A stretch of DNA of 64,000 bases from NCBI GenBank assembly GCA_963825335.1, contig CAWGSP010000001.1, positions 992,001 to 1,056,000 of the forward strand, written 5' to 3'. Shown piece by piece: positions 17,733 to 26,539 of this stretch. The DNA comes from Methanobacterium_B sp963825335. GTDB lineage: Archaea > Methanobacteriota > Methanobacteria > Methanobacteriales > Methanobacteriaceae. The notes beneath the pieces are model-generated. The model ran no database searches, had not been told where the DNA came from, and saw only the letters and a list, made by a program, of their open reading frames with translations. A program made the position numbers and the translations under genes. Position 1 is the first letter of the stretch. Every line of letters begins with the position of its first letter.

Positions 17733-17759
17733 TATGAGTCACTTGGATATGGACTCATA
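17733..17759 (+). other. Stem-loop between ferredoxin and anfD
   Basis: TATGAGTC (17733-17740) and GACTCATA (17752-17759) are exact 8-base inverted arms with an 11-base loop, 90 bases before anfD. It could protect or process the operon transcript or attenuate it. An 8-codon frame (MSHLDMDS) lies exactly on the hairpin after an AAGGAG, so a leader peptide cannot be excluded. Confidence 0.45.
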
Positions 17760-17848
17760 ATTTCTTTAAAAATGAAAATCTAAGTGTATATTGGCTTTAA
17801 AAACCTATTCAGGTTGTTATTATTCAATATAAAGGAGGAGGATAAGTC

Positions 17849-19411
17849 ATGCCATATCATACATTTGAATGCAGTAAATGCATTCCTGAAAGGAAAAAAC
17901 ATGCCGTTGTGAAGGGTCAAGGGGAGGATTTGACATCATGTCTTCCTCAAGGTTACCTGAACACCATTCCAGGTTCAATTTCTGAACGTGGATGTGCTTT
18001 TTGTGGGGCAAAACATGTGATAGGTACCCCTATGAAAGATGTTATCCATTTGTGCCATGGTCCGGTTGGGTGTACCTACGACACATGGCAAACGAAAAGA
18101 TATATCAGTGATAATGATAATTTTCAGTTTAAATACACCTTTGCCACCGATATGAAAGAGAAGCATATCGTTTTCGGTGCAGAAAAACTGTTGAGGCAGA
18201 ATATACTCGAAGCTTTCAAAGCTTTTCCAGAAATCAAACGTATGACCATATATCAAACCTGCGCCTCAGCATTGATAGGGGACGATATCGAAGCTGTAGC
18301 CAAGGGAGTAATGAATGAAATGCCAGATGTCGATATATTCGTCTGTAATTCTCCAGGATTTGCTGGTCCTAGTCAGTCCGGCGGTCACCACATAATCAAT
18401 ATTGCATGGGTCAATCAAAAAGTCGGTACCTTCGAGCCCAAGATCACGAGTGACTACGTCATCAACTATGTTGGAGAATACAACATTCAGGGTGACCAAG
18501 AAGTGATGGTTGATTACTTCAAGAGAATGGGTATTCAAGTGCTTTCAACGTTCACAGGAAATGGTTCTTATGACGATCTGAGAGGAATGCACAGGGCAAA
18601 ACTCAACGTTCTTGAATGCGCACGATCTGCAGAGTACATATGTAACGAGCTGAGACAGAGATATGGGATCCCACGACTTGACATTGATGGATTTGGATTT
18701 AAACCACTTTCAGAATCTCTTCTGAAGGTAGGATTGTTCTTTGGACTTGAAAAAGAAGCACAAGCTGTTATTGATGAAGAAATTAAAAGATGGAAACCCG
18801 AGTTTGACTGGTATGCAAGGCGTCTCAAAGGTGTCAAAGTCTGTTTATGGCCTGGAGGATCTAAGCTCTGGCACTGGGCCCATGTAATCCACGAGGAAAT
18901 GGGTGTAGATGTTGTTTCATTGTATACTAAATTTGGTCATCAGGGAGATATGGAGAAGGGTATTGCTAGGTGTGCAGATGGTGCTCTGGCCATAGATGAT
19001 CCGAACGAACTTGAAGGAATAGAGGCAATGAAAAAATTACAACCCGACGTCATATTCACAGGTGTACGTCCTGGTGAAGTTGCTAAAAAACTCAGGGTTC
19101 AATATCTTAATGCCCATGCATATCATAACGGGCCATACAAGGGATTTGAAGGTTGGGTCAGGTTTGCGCGTGATATCTACAACGCTGTTTATTCACCGAT
19201 CCATCAGTTGTCTGGATTTGATATCAGCCAGGATGAAATAGATAATGATAAAGGATTTATGACTCGACAGATGATATCTGATGTTAAAATTGATAGGGAA
19301 GCAGCGGCTTTAAGTGAAGAAAGACCTTACACTGGAGATTATGACTGTGTAACGAAACTTCGCAGTAAAACCTATACTGATACTGGTGAGAAGCAATTCA
19401 CTGCAGAATGA
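17849..19411 (+). CDS. anfD: Iron-only nitrogenase alpha subunit AnfD
   Basis: 520 residues. AnfD holds the FeFe cofactor where dinitrogen is reduced. The N-terminus MPYHTFECSKCIPERKKHAV and ERGCAFCGAKHVIGTPMKDVIH are the AnfD pattern. P-cluster ligands are Cys49, Cys75 (HGPVGC) and Cys138 (YQTCASALIGDD). The cofactor ligands Cys257 (NVLECARSAEY) and His423 (NAHAYHNGPYKG) fall at the same positions as in Azotobacter AnfD. The presence of a G subunit gene excludes a Mo enzyme, and the D-subunit sequence with no nearby vnfEN favours iron-only over vanadium. A very strong AAAGGAGGAGG site precedes the ATG. The next gene starts 10 bases after the stop. Confidence 0.95.
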   Translation: MPYHTFECSKCIPERKKHAVVKGQGEDLTSCLPQGYLNTIPGSISERGCAFCGAKHVIGTPMKDVIHLCHGPVGCTYDTWQTKRYISDNDNFQFKYTFATDMKEKHIVFGAEKLLRQNILEAFKAFPEIKRMTIYQTCASALIGDDIEAVAKGVMNEMPDVDIFVCNSPGFAGPSQSGGHHIINIAWVNQKVGTFEPKITSDYVINYVGEYNIQGDQEVMVDYFKRMGIQVLSTFTGNGSYDDLRGMHRAKLNVLECARSAEYICNELRQRYGIPRLDIDGFGFKPLSESLLKVGLFFGLEKEAQAVIDEEIKRWKPEFDWYARRLKGVKVCLWPGGSKLWHWAHVIHEEMGVDVVSLYTKFGHQGDMEKGIARCADGALAIDDPNELEGIEAMKKLQPDVIFTGVRPGEVAKKLRVQYLNAHAYHNGPYKGFEGWVRFARDIYNAVYSPIHQLSGFDISQDEIDNDKGFMTRQMISDVKIDREAAALSEERPYTGDYDCVTKLRSKTYTDTGEKQFTAE

Positions 19412-19420
19412 GGAGATAAA

Positions 19421-19771
19421 ATGGAAGACATTATGCAAGACAGGATAGATCAACTGGTTGACTATATCATGAAATGGTGTCTGTGGCAGTTTAACTCCCG
19501 ATCATGGGATAGAAAGAACCAAAACGATGGTATCTTGGCAAAAACAACCCAGATTTTGTGCGATGAGCCTGTTGAAAAAGAAACTCCAGAAGATAAATGT
19601 TACTGGGTAGATGCCGTGATAATGGCAAGGGACTTCCAAAGCACATACCCTTGGCTCTCAAAGATGGAAAACAAAGAGATCAAACTGCTCATGCAAGGTC
19701 TCAAAGAGAGAATAGACTATTTAACAATCACGGGATCGCTCAATGAAGAGCTTAACAACCCCAGATATTAA
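19421..19771 (+). CDS. anfG: Iron-only nitrogenase delta subunit AnfG
   Basis: 116 residues. The delta subunit is found only in the vanadium and iron-only nitrogenases and associates with the alpha subunit. Recognisable stretches are LVDYIMKWCLWQFNSRSWDR, KCYWVDAVIMARDF, YPWLSKM and the C-terminal GLKERIDYLTITGSLNEEL, as in AnfG. It lacks the extra N-terminal residues seen in some bacterial AnfG. GAGGAGATAAA lies before the ATG. It sits between anfD and anfK, the standard D-G-K order. Confidence 0.95.
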   Translation: MEDIMQDRIDQLVDYIMKWCLWQFNSRSWDRKNQNDGILAKTTQILCDEPVEKETPEDKCYWVDAVIMARDFQSTYPWLSKMENKEIKLLMQGLKERIDYLTITGSLNEELNNPRY

Positions 19772-19785
19772 AGAGGTGTACTATT

Positions 19786-21177
19786 ATGACTTGTGAATTG
19801 AAAGGAAAAGAGCGTGATGGGGTTATCAACCCAATATTTACCTGCCAACCAGCCGGTGCTCAATATGCAAGCATTGGAATAGAAGACTGCATCGGCATTG
19901 TCCACGGCGGACAGGGTTGTGTAATGTTTGTACGTCTTCTGTTTGCTCAACACTTTAAAGATAATTTTCTCCTGGCCTCTTCATCATTACACGAAGATGC
20001 AGCAGTACTCGGGGCAGTTCACCGTGTGGAACAGGCAGTAGATGTACTTTTGATGAGATATCCCGAAGTAAAAGTTGTTCCAATTATCTCAACATGTTCT
20101 ACTGAAATCATTGGTGACGATATAGATGGTGTAGTTAGAAAACTCAATAATGGTCTTTTGAAAGAAAAATACCCTGATAGAGAAGTCCATCTTATCCCTA
20201 TGCACACACCGAGTTTTAAGGGAAGCATGGTCACAGGCTATGACCTTGCTGTAAAGGATTTCGTGAGGGCATTTGCCCAAAAAGAAGAAAGATCAAATGG
20301 AAAAATCAATCTTATTACGGGATGGGTTAACCCTGGGGATGTAACGGCTCTTAAGCATCTTTTGTCAGAGATGGATGTTGATGCGACAGTATTATTTGAA
20401 ATTGAGAGCTTTGACTCGCCTATTATGCCTGATGGTGAGGCTGTTTCTTATGGAAGCACAACCATTGAGGATCTGAAGGGTACAGCTAATGCCATAGGTA
20501 CCATTGCACTCAACCGGTATGAGGGTGGCCAGGCAGCAGAGTACCTTGATAAAGAGTTTGGTGTGCCTGGTGTTATTGGACCGACACCTATAGGTATACG
20601 GAATACCGATGCATTTTTAGAGAATGTGAGGAGGATGACTGGGAAAAAAATTCCCCAATCCCTGGTACATGAAAGGGGCGTTGCCATAGATGCACTGACA
20701 GATCTTATACACATGTTCTTTGCAGATAAGAAGGTGGCAATATATGGAAATCCCGATCTGGTCATAGGTCTCGCGCAATTTTGTCTGGATCTAGAAATGA
20801 AACCGGTTTTACTCCTGCTTGGAGATGATAATCCCAATTATTCGAAGGATCCACGAATCAAAGAACTTGAGGAGAATGTTGAACACGATATGGAGATCAT
20901 AAGAAATGCTGACCTCTGGGATCTGGAAAGTAAAATTAAAAACAAGGAGATAGAAGTCGATCTGATCATGGGTCATTCCAAGGGTCGTTTCATCTCCATT
21001 GATAACGACATCCCGATGCTTAGGGTAGGTTTCCCAGTATACGACAGAGCAGGATATTACAGACATCCAGTTGTAGGATATGCAGGGGCCACCTGGCTCG
21101 CCGAGGAGATGGCTAATGTATTGTTTACAGATATGGAATATAAAAAGAACAAGGAATGGATACTGAATGTATGGTGA
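19786..21177 (+). CDS. anfK: Iron-only nitrogenase beta subunit AnfK
   Basis: 463 residues. AnfK pairs with AnfD and shares the P-cluster. P-cluster cysteines are Cys20 (IFTCQPAGAQYASIGIEDC), Cys45 (HGGQGCVMFVR) and Cys104 (IISTCSTEIIGDD). Later motifs IPMHTPSFKGSMVTGYD and VGFPVYDRAGYYRHPVVGY are typical of beta subunits. It is shorter than Mo-type NifK, lacking the long N-terminal extension, as in Anf/Vnf enzymes. AAGAGGTG precedes the ATG. It closes the structural operon; no anfE/N, nifB or anfO follows in this window. Confidence 0.95.
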   Translation: MTCELKGKERDGVINPIFTCQPAGAQYASIGIEDCIGIVHGGQGCVMFVRLLFAQHFKDNFLLASSSLHEDAAVLGAVHRVEQAVDVLLMRYPEVKVVPIISTCSTEIIGDDIDGVVRKLNNGLLKEKYPDREVHLIPMHTPSFKGSMVTGYDLAVKDFVRAFAQKEERSNGKINLITGWVNPGDVTALKHLLSEMDVDATVLFEIESFDSPIMPDGEAVSYGSTTIEDLKGTANAIGTIALNRYEGGQAAEYLDKEFGVPGVIGPTPIGIRNTDAFLENVRRMTGKKIPQSLVHERGVAIDALTDLIHMFFADKKVAIYGNPDLVIGLAQFCLDLEMKPVLLLLGDDNPNYSKDPRIKELEENVEHDMEIIRNADLWDLESKIKNKEIEVDLIMGHSKGRFISIDNDIPMLRVGFPVYDRAGYYRHPVVGYAGATWLAEEMANVLFTDMEYKKNKEWILNVW

Positions 21178-21356
21178 ATATTAATTAGAAAATTCAATCT
21201 GGTTATGAGAACGTACAGAAGGTAATTCAAATTGAAAATTATACGGCAAGTTTTCAATAATTGATTACAACATGAACACCAACCAACTCAAGCGCGCATA
21301 TCAATGATCAAGCAATGTTCATGGAGTATAGAATTTGTTACAAGAGGTAAAATAAA

Positions 21357-22073
21357 ATGAAGCTTCACTACTTACAGCATGTACAATTTGAGAATCCTGG
21401 AACCATCCTTACATGGGCAAAGGAACATAATTGTATCGTAACAAGTACACATTTCTATGATGACGGAGAGCTTCCAACACAGAAAGATTATGATTGGTTG
21501 GTTGTCATGGGCGGTCCAATGAACATCTTAGATGAAGAGAACTATCCATGGCTTGCCAGAGAAAAAATATTTATACGCGAAGCAATTGATTCGGGAAAGG
21601 TTGTCATTGGAATATGCCTCGGAGCCCAGTTGATAGCCCATGTGATTGGAGGAACAGTAACCAAAAACCCCAATCTAGAAATAGGTTGGTTTCCAGTAAC
21701 CATAAGCAGGAATTCAAGAAATTCTCCTATTTTTTCATTTTTTCCTCAAAAGCCTATGGTTTTCCAATGGCATGGGGACACATTCAACAACCTGCCAGAA
21801 GATGCAATATGCATAGCAGGCAATGAGGCGTGCAGTCATCAAGCATTCATGTATAATGAAAGAGTATTTGGGTTCCAGTTTCATCTGGAAAGCACCAAGA
21901 AGATTATTGAGGATTTGGTAAGTAACTGTGAAAATGAGATGCTCCCTGGAGTTTTTGTTCAATCAAAGGAAGAATTGTCTTCCCATCCCGAGTACATCCA
22001 ACAGATTAACGAATGGATGGATATGTTCTTAACACAGTTAGAAAAAATGGATAATGATGGTGCTGAATTATGA
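21357..22073 (+). CDS. Class I glutamine amidotransferase, GMP synthase-like
   Basis: 238 residues. The triad is visible: the nucleophile Cys in IGICLGAQLIAHVIGG, and His and Glu in FGFQFHLEST. The oxyanion region is VVMGGPMNILDEENYPWL. It is a stand-alone amidotransferase of the GuaA-related type (COG0518) often acting on small peptides or unknown amines; the acceptor here is unknown. AGAGGTAAAATAAA precedes the ATG. It lies 180 bases after anfK and overlaps the next gene by 4 bases (ATGA), so those two are translationally coupled. Whether they belong to the nitrogenase transcript is not clear. Confidence 0.85.
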   Translation: MKLHYLQHVQFENPGTILTWAKEHNCIVTSTHFYDDGELPTQKDYDWLVVMGGPMNILDEENYPWLAREKIFIREAIDSGKVVIGICLGAQLIAHVIGGTVTKNPNLEIGWFPVTISRNSRNSPIFSFFPQKPMVFQWHGDTFNNLPEDAICIAGNEACSHQAFMYNERVFGFQFHLESTKKIIEDLVSNCENEMLPGVFVQSKEELSSHPEYIQQINEWMDMFLTQLEKMDNDGAEL

Positions 22074-22595
22074 ATCGTATCAAATATGTAGAGAGAGAAT
22101 GCAGAGATAAACAAAAAATTGAGAAGTTTTTATTGGATGCAAGAACCGGTGTAATTGGGATGAATGGTGATGATTTTCCCTACGCAGTTCCTGTGAACTT
22201 TGTATGGTGTGATGGTTCCATATATTTCCATGGCATGGGTTCAGGAAAGAAAGAAACTATATTATCATCAGAATCACCAATTTGTTTCACAGTGTACGAA
22301 GAATATGGTACAGTCACAGAATCCCATGCCATGCCATGCTGATACTGCATATATGAGCGTCATACTTTTTGGTAAATCTGAAAAGGTTGTTGATTTTGAA
22401 GAGGCTGCATTTGTACTCCAGAAACTCATCGAAAAATACACTCCGGGATATTACAAACATCCATTAACAAGCAAGATGATGGAAAAATACAAGTCTTCCT
22501 TCGATGGAAATAGAGTTTCAGTCTATAGATTAACACCAGAATATTTGACAGCAAAAGAAAACCATGCAGATGAAAACCAAATTTTCAATGGATAA
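22070..22595 (+). pseudogene. NimA-like FMN split-barrel (PNPOx-family) protein, single-base frameshift
   Basis: The first frame (22070-22342) gives an N-terminus with FLLDARTGVIGMNGDDFPYA, VPVNFVWCDGSIYFHG and VYEEYGTVTE, typical of the pyridoxamine-phosphate-oxidase-like family that includes NimA. It ends early at MPC-stop. The rest (HADTAYMSVILFGKSEKVVD, KLIEKYTPGYYKHPL, NRVSVYRL) continues in the +1 frame. Removing one base in GAATCCCATG (about 22322-22325) restores EPMPCHADTAYMSV or ESMPCHADTAYMSV, the family pattern. So it is a near-intact gene with a one-base insertion, next to a run of CATGC repeats. The start overlaps the amidotransferase stop. Confidence 0.8.
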
Positions 22596-22771
22596 ATGAG
22601 TAGTTTGTTACGATACAAGTCAAAAGATTTATAACTGCATACTATGATATTAAACAATCTTAATTTTTTTTTATCAAAAAATCAATAAAGAATAGTTTTT
22701 TTGATAGCAATCATATGGAAGTATCAAAAATTAGATTTAAATTTTTGTTTTTATAATAAAATTAAAGGGAT

Positions 22772-23875
22772 CTATCTTTCCCTTTTATCGGATATAAATT
22801 CGTCGACCATTGTTCTTGCAACATCGTCGGTGAACTGTTCTGGTGGATGCTTCATTGTGTAAGCTGATATAGATTTTAACTGGCCACCGACACCTCTTTC
22901 AAGGGCAAGTTTACAGCATCTTATAGCATCTATAACACATCCTGCGGAATTTGGTGAGTCTTCAACACTTAATCTGAGTTCGATATTCATGGGAACGTCA
23001 CCAAAAGTCTTACCTTCCATCCTAAGGAAACATAATTTGTTATCCTTTTGCCAGGTCACATAATCACTGGGTCCGATGTGAATATTTTCATCATCTAGCC
23101 TTTCCGCAAGAACAGATTGAACTGCTTCGGTTTTTGATTCTTTTTTTGAATCTAACCTGCTTCGGTTTAACATATTAAGGAAATCTGTGTTACCGCCAGT
23201 GTTCAGTTGATACGTGCGTTCGAGTTTTACACCCCTTTCACGGAAAAGATTTGCTAATGTTCTATGGGTAATAGTAGCACCTATCTGGGCTTTAATATCA
23301 TCACCAACTATTGGTATTCCTTTTTTTTCAAATTTAGCTGCCCATTCCGGATTACTTACTATGAATACTGGCATGTTATTTATGAATGCCACACCTGCAT
23401 CGAGTGCACATTGTGCATAAAACCTTGTAGCATCTTCAGAACCCACCGGAAGGTAGTTCAAAAGAACCTCTGCTCCACTTTCTTTTAATATCCTAACGAT
23501 CTCAACATTATCATTTTCTTTTTCATCAGAGACGATAAATGTATAATCATCCTTATGATCTGACATGTGTGGTGCAACACCATCTAATACACGACCCATA
23601 GTTACTTCAACATCCAAGTTAGGAATTTTATCACAGAATACTTGTGTGCAGTTTGGTTTTTCGAATATGGCCTCACTAACATCTTTACCAACCTTTCGTT
23701 TGTCAATATCGAATGCTGCCACAACCTCTATATCTGAAGGGGCATAGCCACCTATATCCCAGTGCATAAGTCCTATTGCTTCTGCCGGATTTTTGTCTTT
23801 ATAATAATGGATTCCTTGTACCAGTGAGCTTGCACAATTACCAATACCAATTATCGCTACTCTTATCTTCTTCAA
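22772..23875 (-). CDS. ino1: myo-inositol-1-phosphate synthase
   Basis: About 367 residues. It converts glucose 6-phosphate to inositol 1-phosphate with NAD, for archaeal inositol phospholipids or compatible solutes. Seen: the NAD-binding VAIIGIGNCASSLVQGIHYY, the VAAFDIDKRKVGKDV segment, LLNYLPVGSEDATRFYAQCA, and GDDIKAQIGATITHRTLANLF, hallmark of the family. TTG 23875 is chosen because AAGGTG lies 6 bases before it; GTG 23884 is possible. It stands alone in a minus-strand position. Confidence 0.92.
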   Translation of the reverse strand: MKKIRVAIIGIGNCASSLVQGIHYYKDKNPAEAIGLMHWDIGGYAPSDIEVVAAFDIDKRKVGKDVSEAIFEKPNCTQVFCDKIPNLDVEVTMGRVLDGVAPHMSDHKDDYTFIVSDEKENDNVEIVRILKESGAEVLLNYLPVGSEDATRFYAQCALDAGVAFINNMPVFIVSNPEWAAKFEKKGIPIVGDDIKAQIGATITHRTLANLFRERGVKLERTYQLNTGGNTDFLNMLNRSRLDSKKESKTEAVQSVLAERLDDENIHIGPSDYVTWQKDNKLCFLRMEGKTFGDVPMNIELRLSVEDSPNSAGCVIDAIRCCKLALERGVGGQLKSISAYTMKHPPEQFTDDVARTMVDEFISDKRER

Positions 23876-23884
23876 TTGCAACAC

Positions 23885-24187
23885 CTTCTAAAACATCGTT
23901 ATAAAACGTTAATTGTGCCATGTTAATTTATTAAAAATCAATAACATTTAATTCAATTCATGACCTTCTCTCTTTAAAGAAAGTTTGCTTTTTGCGCTAT
24001 TAAATGTTTCGATCAATTCCAATTAAATTCATTATGGATATATCAAGACTGTTCAAAAAGGGGTTTTATATGATAAAAAAAGGATACAAATATCTTCAAA
24101 TTAATTTTGATCATAAAGAAAAACAAAAACACTTGAAACATTTAAACAATCAATACAATTTATTTTGAGTTTAAATTAATATTCAAG
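23885..24187. other. Spacer upstream of ino1
   Basis: AT-rich, with no gene seen. It must hold the promoter of the minus-strand ino1 and the end of the downstream minus-strand membrane gene. Confidence 0.4.
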
Positions 24188-24628
24188 TCATTTTATTATT
24201 GATTGAACGCCCATGATACCTAAGTATCCTGCGGTTGTCAAAATAATACTCCAAATAATAATTCCTATTGCCATCCATAATAATAACCGATCCCTTGCTG
24301 CACCGAAAACCACGCCTAGGGCAGCACCGAGGGGAGCACCGAAAAATAAAGGTGATAATAAACCCAAGCCAATAACTCCATATTTCCTCCAAATATCATA
24401 AATTCTCCCTTCTTTAGGAGATTTTTTTGAGTATTTCCTCTTTAACAGATGGTTTCTAATATTTTCACCAAGTATAACTACGAGTACAGCCGATAATATA
24501 GAACCTGCTGCAGCAGAAATTATTATCAAGAGAATATTTAGCTCTAAATAAAATCCTAATGGTATTCCAAGCCATAATTCAATCACACTTACCAAGAAAA
24601 CAGATATAATACCGATTATTGTGTCCAT
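24188..24628 (-). CDS. Small integral membrane protein, putative small multidrug export family
   Basis: 146 residues with about four hydrophobic segments. The signature-like stretch is YGVIGLGLLSPLFFGAPLGAALGVVFG, preceded by a basic cytoplasmic loop LLKRKYSKKSPKEGRIY. This resembles the COG2426 / small multi-drug export family; the name is historical and transport has not been shown in general. The start region has only a weak ribosome binding site. No functional neighbour. Confidence 0.6.
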   Translation of the reverse strand: MDTIIGIISVFLVSVIELWLGIPLGFYLELNILLIIISAAAGSILSAVLVVILGENIRNHLLKRKYSKKSPKEGRIYDIWRKYGVIGLGLLSPLFFGAPLGAALGVVFGAARDRLLLWMAIGIIIWSIILTTAGYLGIMGVQSIIK

Positions 24629-25057
24629 ATTAGGTACCGATTTTTTTAAGAGGGATAATACAAAATATAATTACTTGAAGATATCTGGTTAGAATAAAGT
24701 ATGGAAGTATGATGGGATAAGAATTTCTTTAATATAAAATAAAATTTAAATTATTCTCGTTACAATCCTGTGGATATAATTTAGATTTTCCACGAATTTC
24801 TTGTTGAGACCCATTTACATAGTAGAAATTGTTGATAACTACGATATAATAAGTTATTGCAAAATGACCGGTGGATACATACATCCTTTCTTTTTATTCA
24901 TTAATTTTTTACTTGGTCTGATTATTACAATAAGGGATCACCACTTTTTTTGTTATTGGATATAACTAGACAAGTTGAACATATGCAGTCATCTCTAACA
25001 AATGAACTTATTTAATAATTGTTAGATTTGATTTAATAAAAAAAAGGAGAAAATGTA
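24629..25057. other. AT-rich spacer, nothing recognised
   Basis: No coding frame with a start signal is seen. It contains T-rich stretches on both strands. Confidence 0.4.
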
Positions 25058-25564
25058 TTAAGTTATTTTAAGTGTTGATAATAGGGTGTTGTACGAACTT
25101 TCAGTCTCGTTTAATGCGGCTCGTGGACATACATAAGACACGATATAATAGTAGTCGCCCTTATTTATTACCGTATATTTTGTAGCTACACTGGTGCCGA
25201 CACTACCAACTTGGGTGGCTGTTATATTATCTATCGAAGCCGAGGCAACAGATGAATTTGTGGTGTTCATTACGATACTGTTGGTACTTGGAAGGTTTAA
25301 ATTACCTTCAGTTTTCTGTTGCATTTGTATTATTATGTAAGAAGGTTGGGTCGAGTTTTGAGTATTTGTTAAGACTATTGAAGAATATACAGAGCTGGCA
25401 TTGAAATTTCCAATAGATTGTTCTTGTGCCCATTGATTAGGATATTCGAATGAAATAGTACCAGAATTGAATCCGTTATTTCCTGAGAATGCAAATGCCA
25501 CCACTAAAATTATGGCAACGGCTAGAATCACTATTAAAGGCAATGCGTATTGATCTCTATCCAA
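25058..25564 (-). CDS. Membrane-anchored surface protein, PsbP-like
   Basis: 168 residues. An N-terminal hydrophobic helix (ALPLIVILAVAIILVVAFAF) follows a short charged start, so the protein is anchored with the rest outside. The outer part begins ISFEYPNQWAQEQ and ends YNTLLSTLKIT, the beginning and end pattern of PsbP-like/DUF1795 domains common in Methanobacterium surface proteins. It is rich in Asn-x-Ser/Thr sites. The start is TTG at 25564, with GGGGGT upstream. Function unknown. Confidence 0.65.
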   Translation of the reverse strand: MDRDQYALPLIVILAVAIILVVAFAFSGNNGFNSGTISFEYPNQWAQEQSIGNFNASSVYSSIVLTNTQNSTQPSYIIIQMQQKTEGNLNLPSTNSIVMNTTNSSVASASIDNITATQVGSVGTSVATKYTVINKGDYYYIVSYVCPRAALNETESSYNTLLSTLKIT

Positions 25565-25895
25565 ATTATAACCCCCTTTTATTATTCTGTTTATATTTTG
25601 TTTAATTAGAATTATATATTTTTCTTTATAATCCGAAATATTTCCAATGAATAAATTGAAATCAAAAAATTTTTAAAGGTTTTGCCATGATGTATCAGAA
25701 AAAAAATAATTTTCCAAATCTTTTTTTGGGATATTACATAACTACACAAATTCCTAAAATAAAAAAAATTTATTACTAATTTTTTTACATATAAAAATCC
25801 ATTCAACAGATATTCATTGATGATGCCAATTTCACCAACTATTATATGGCCGGAAAATCTAAAAATACTATCACTAAATGATCAGAGGATTAAAT
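25565..25895. other. AT-rich divergent spacer
   Basis: Holds the promoters of the flanking divergent genes. No gene seen. Long A and T runs on both strands. Confidence 0.4.
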
Positions 25896-26414
25896 TTGAA
25901 AAAACGAAAACATATTTTTCTTGATGAGAATGCTAAAATCGATAGATTAGAGCATAAATTAAAGAAATATAATAGATACAAACCCCATCATGAAAAAACA
26001 GCCGAAGAAGATTTTCGTTTAAATGAAAAATTAGCCATGCTCAGCGTTGTGGCTAGTAATTTTATGATGACAGGTCACAGTCCAACTATGGTTTTAACCA
26101 AGAGAGAAGAAGGAGATGAAGTAATGCTGCCTGTTGGGGGAGGCCAGAAAGATAGGGCTCGGGAAATCATAGCTAAAGTTGATTTCAGAAAACTTTATCG
26201 TGGAGGTAAAGGCAGGAAAACAGATCCATTGATGATAGTAACAGCGATATGTATGTACGTTATGAGACAGGATAACCCTCGACGTGGGGATATAAAGTAT
26301 TCCAATGATTTTATTAGGAAAGTTGGAGTAACTAAGGATATATATAACCATATAAATAAAAAGCTAAATGAATACAAAGAATCCCAAATTCTGATGGGTC
26401 GCTCTATAGAGTGA
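25896..26414 (+). CDS. Unknown basic protein with a possible TFIIB-like cyclin repeat
   Basis: About 172 residues from TTG 25896, which has GAGG seven bases upstream; ATG 25878 would add six residues. The N-terminal half is very basic (KKRKHIFLDENAKIDRLEHK). The C-terminal 60 residues, KTDPLMIVTAICMYVMRQDN then YSNDFIRKVGVTKDIYNHIN, have the spacing of a cyclin-fold repeat in archaeal TFB, where a helix rich in small residues is followed by a helix-turn-helix. There is no zinc ribbon and only one repeat. I do not recognise a firm family; the TFB resemblance is inference. Confidence 0.5.
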   Translation: MKKRKHIFLDENAKIDRLEHKLKKYNRYKPHHEKTAEEDFRLNEKLAMLSVVASNFMMTGHSPTMVLTKREEGDEVMLPVGGGQKDRAREIIAKVDFRKLYRGGKGRKTDPLMIVTAICMYVMRQDNPRRGDIKYSNDFIRKVGVTKDIYNHINKKLNEYKESQILMGRSIE

Positions 26415-26539
26415 TAGCAAAATTATCTAATGCTTATTCTATTTTATATTAATTTCGCACTTATTATCTAAAAATTAGATCCTATTTACTAATTAAGTCA
26501 AATAATATCTCGAATGTGTAAATGATAAATCTATTTTAA

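Noticed and set aside
17849..21177. Vanadium nitrogenase (Vnf) as the identity of the D-G-K genes
   Set aside because: AnfD-type N-terminus (MPYHTFECSK, ERGCAFCGAKHVIG), AnfG C-terminus and lack of vnfEN nearby favour the iron-only type.
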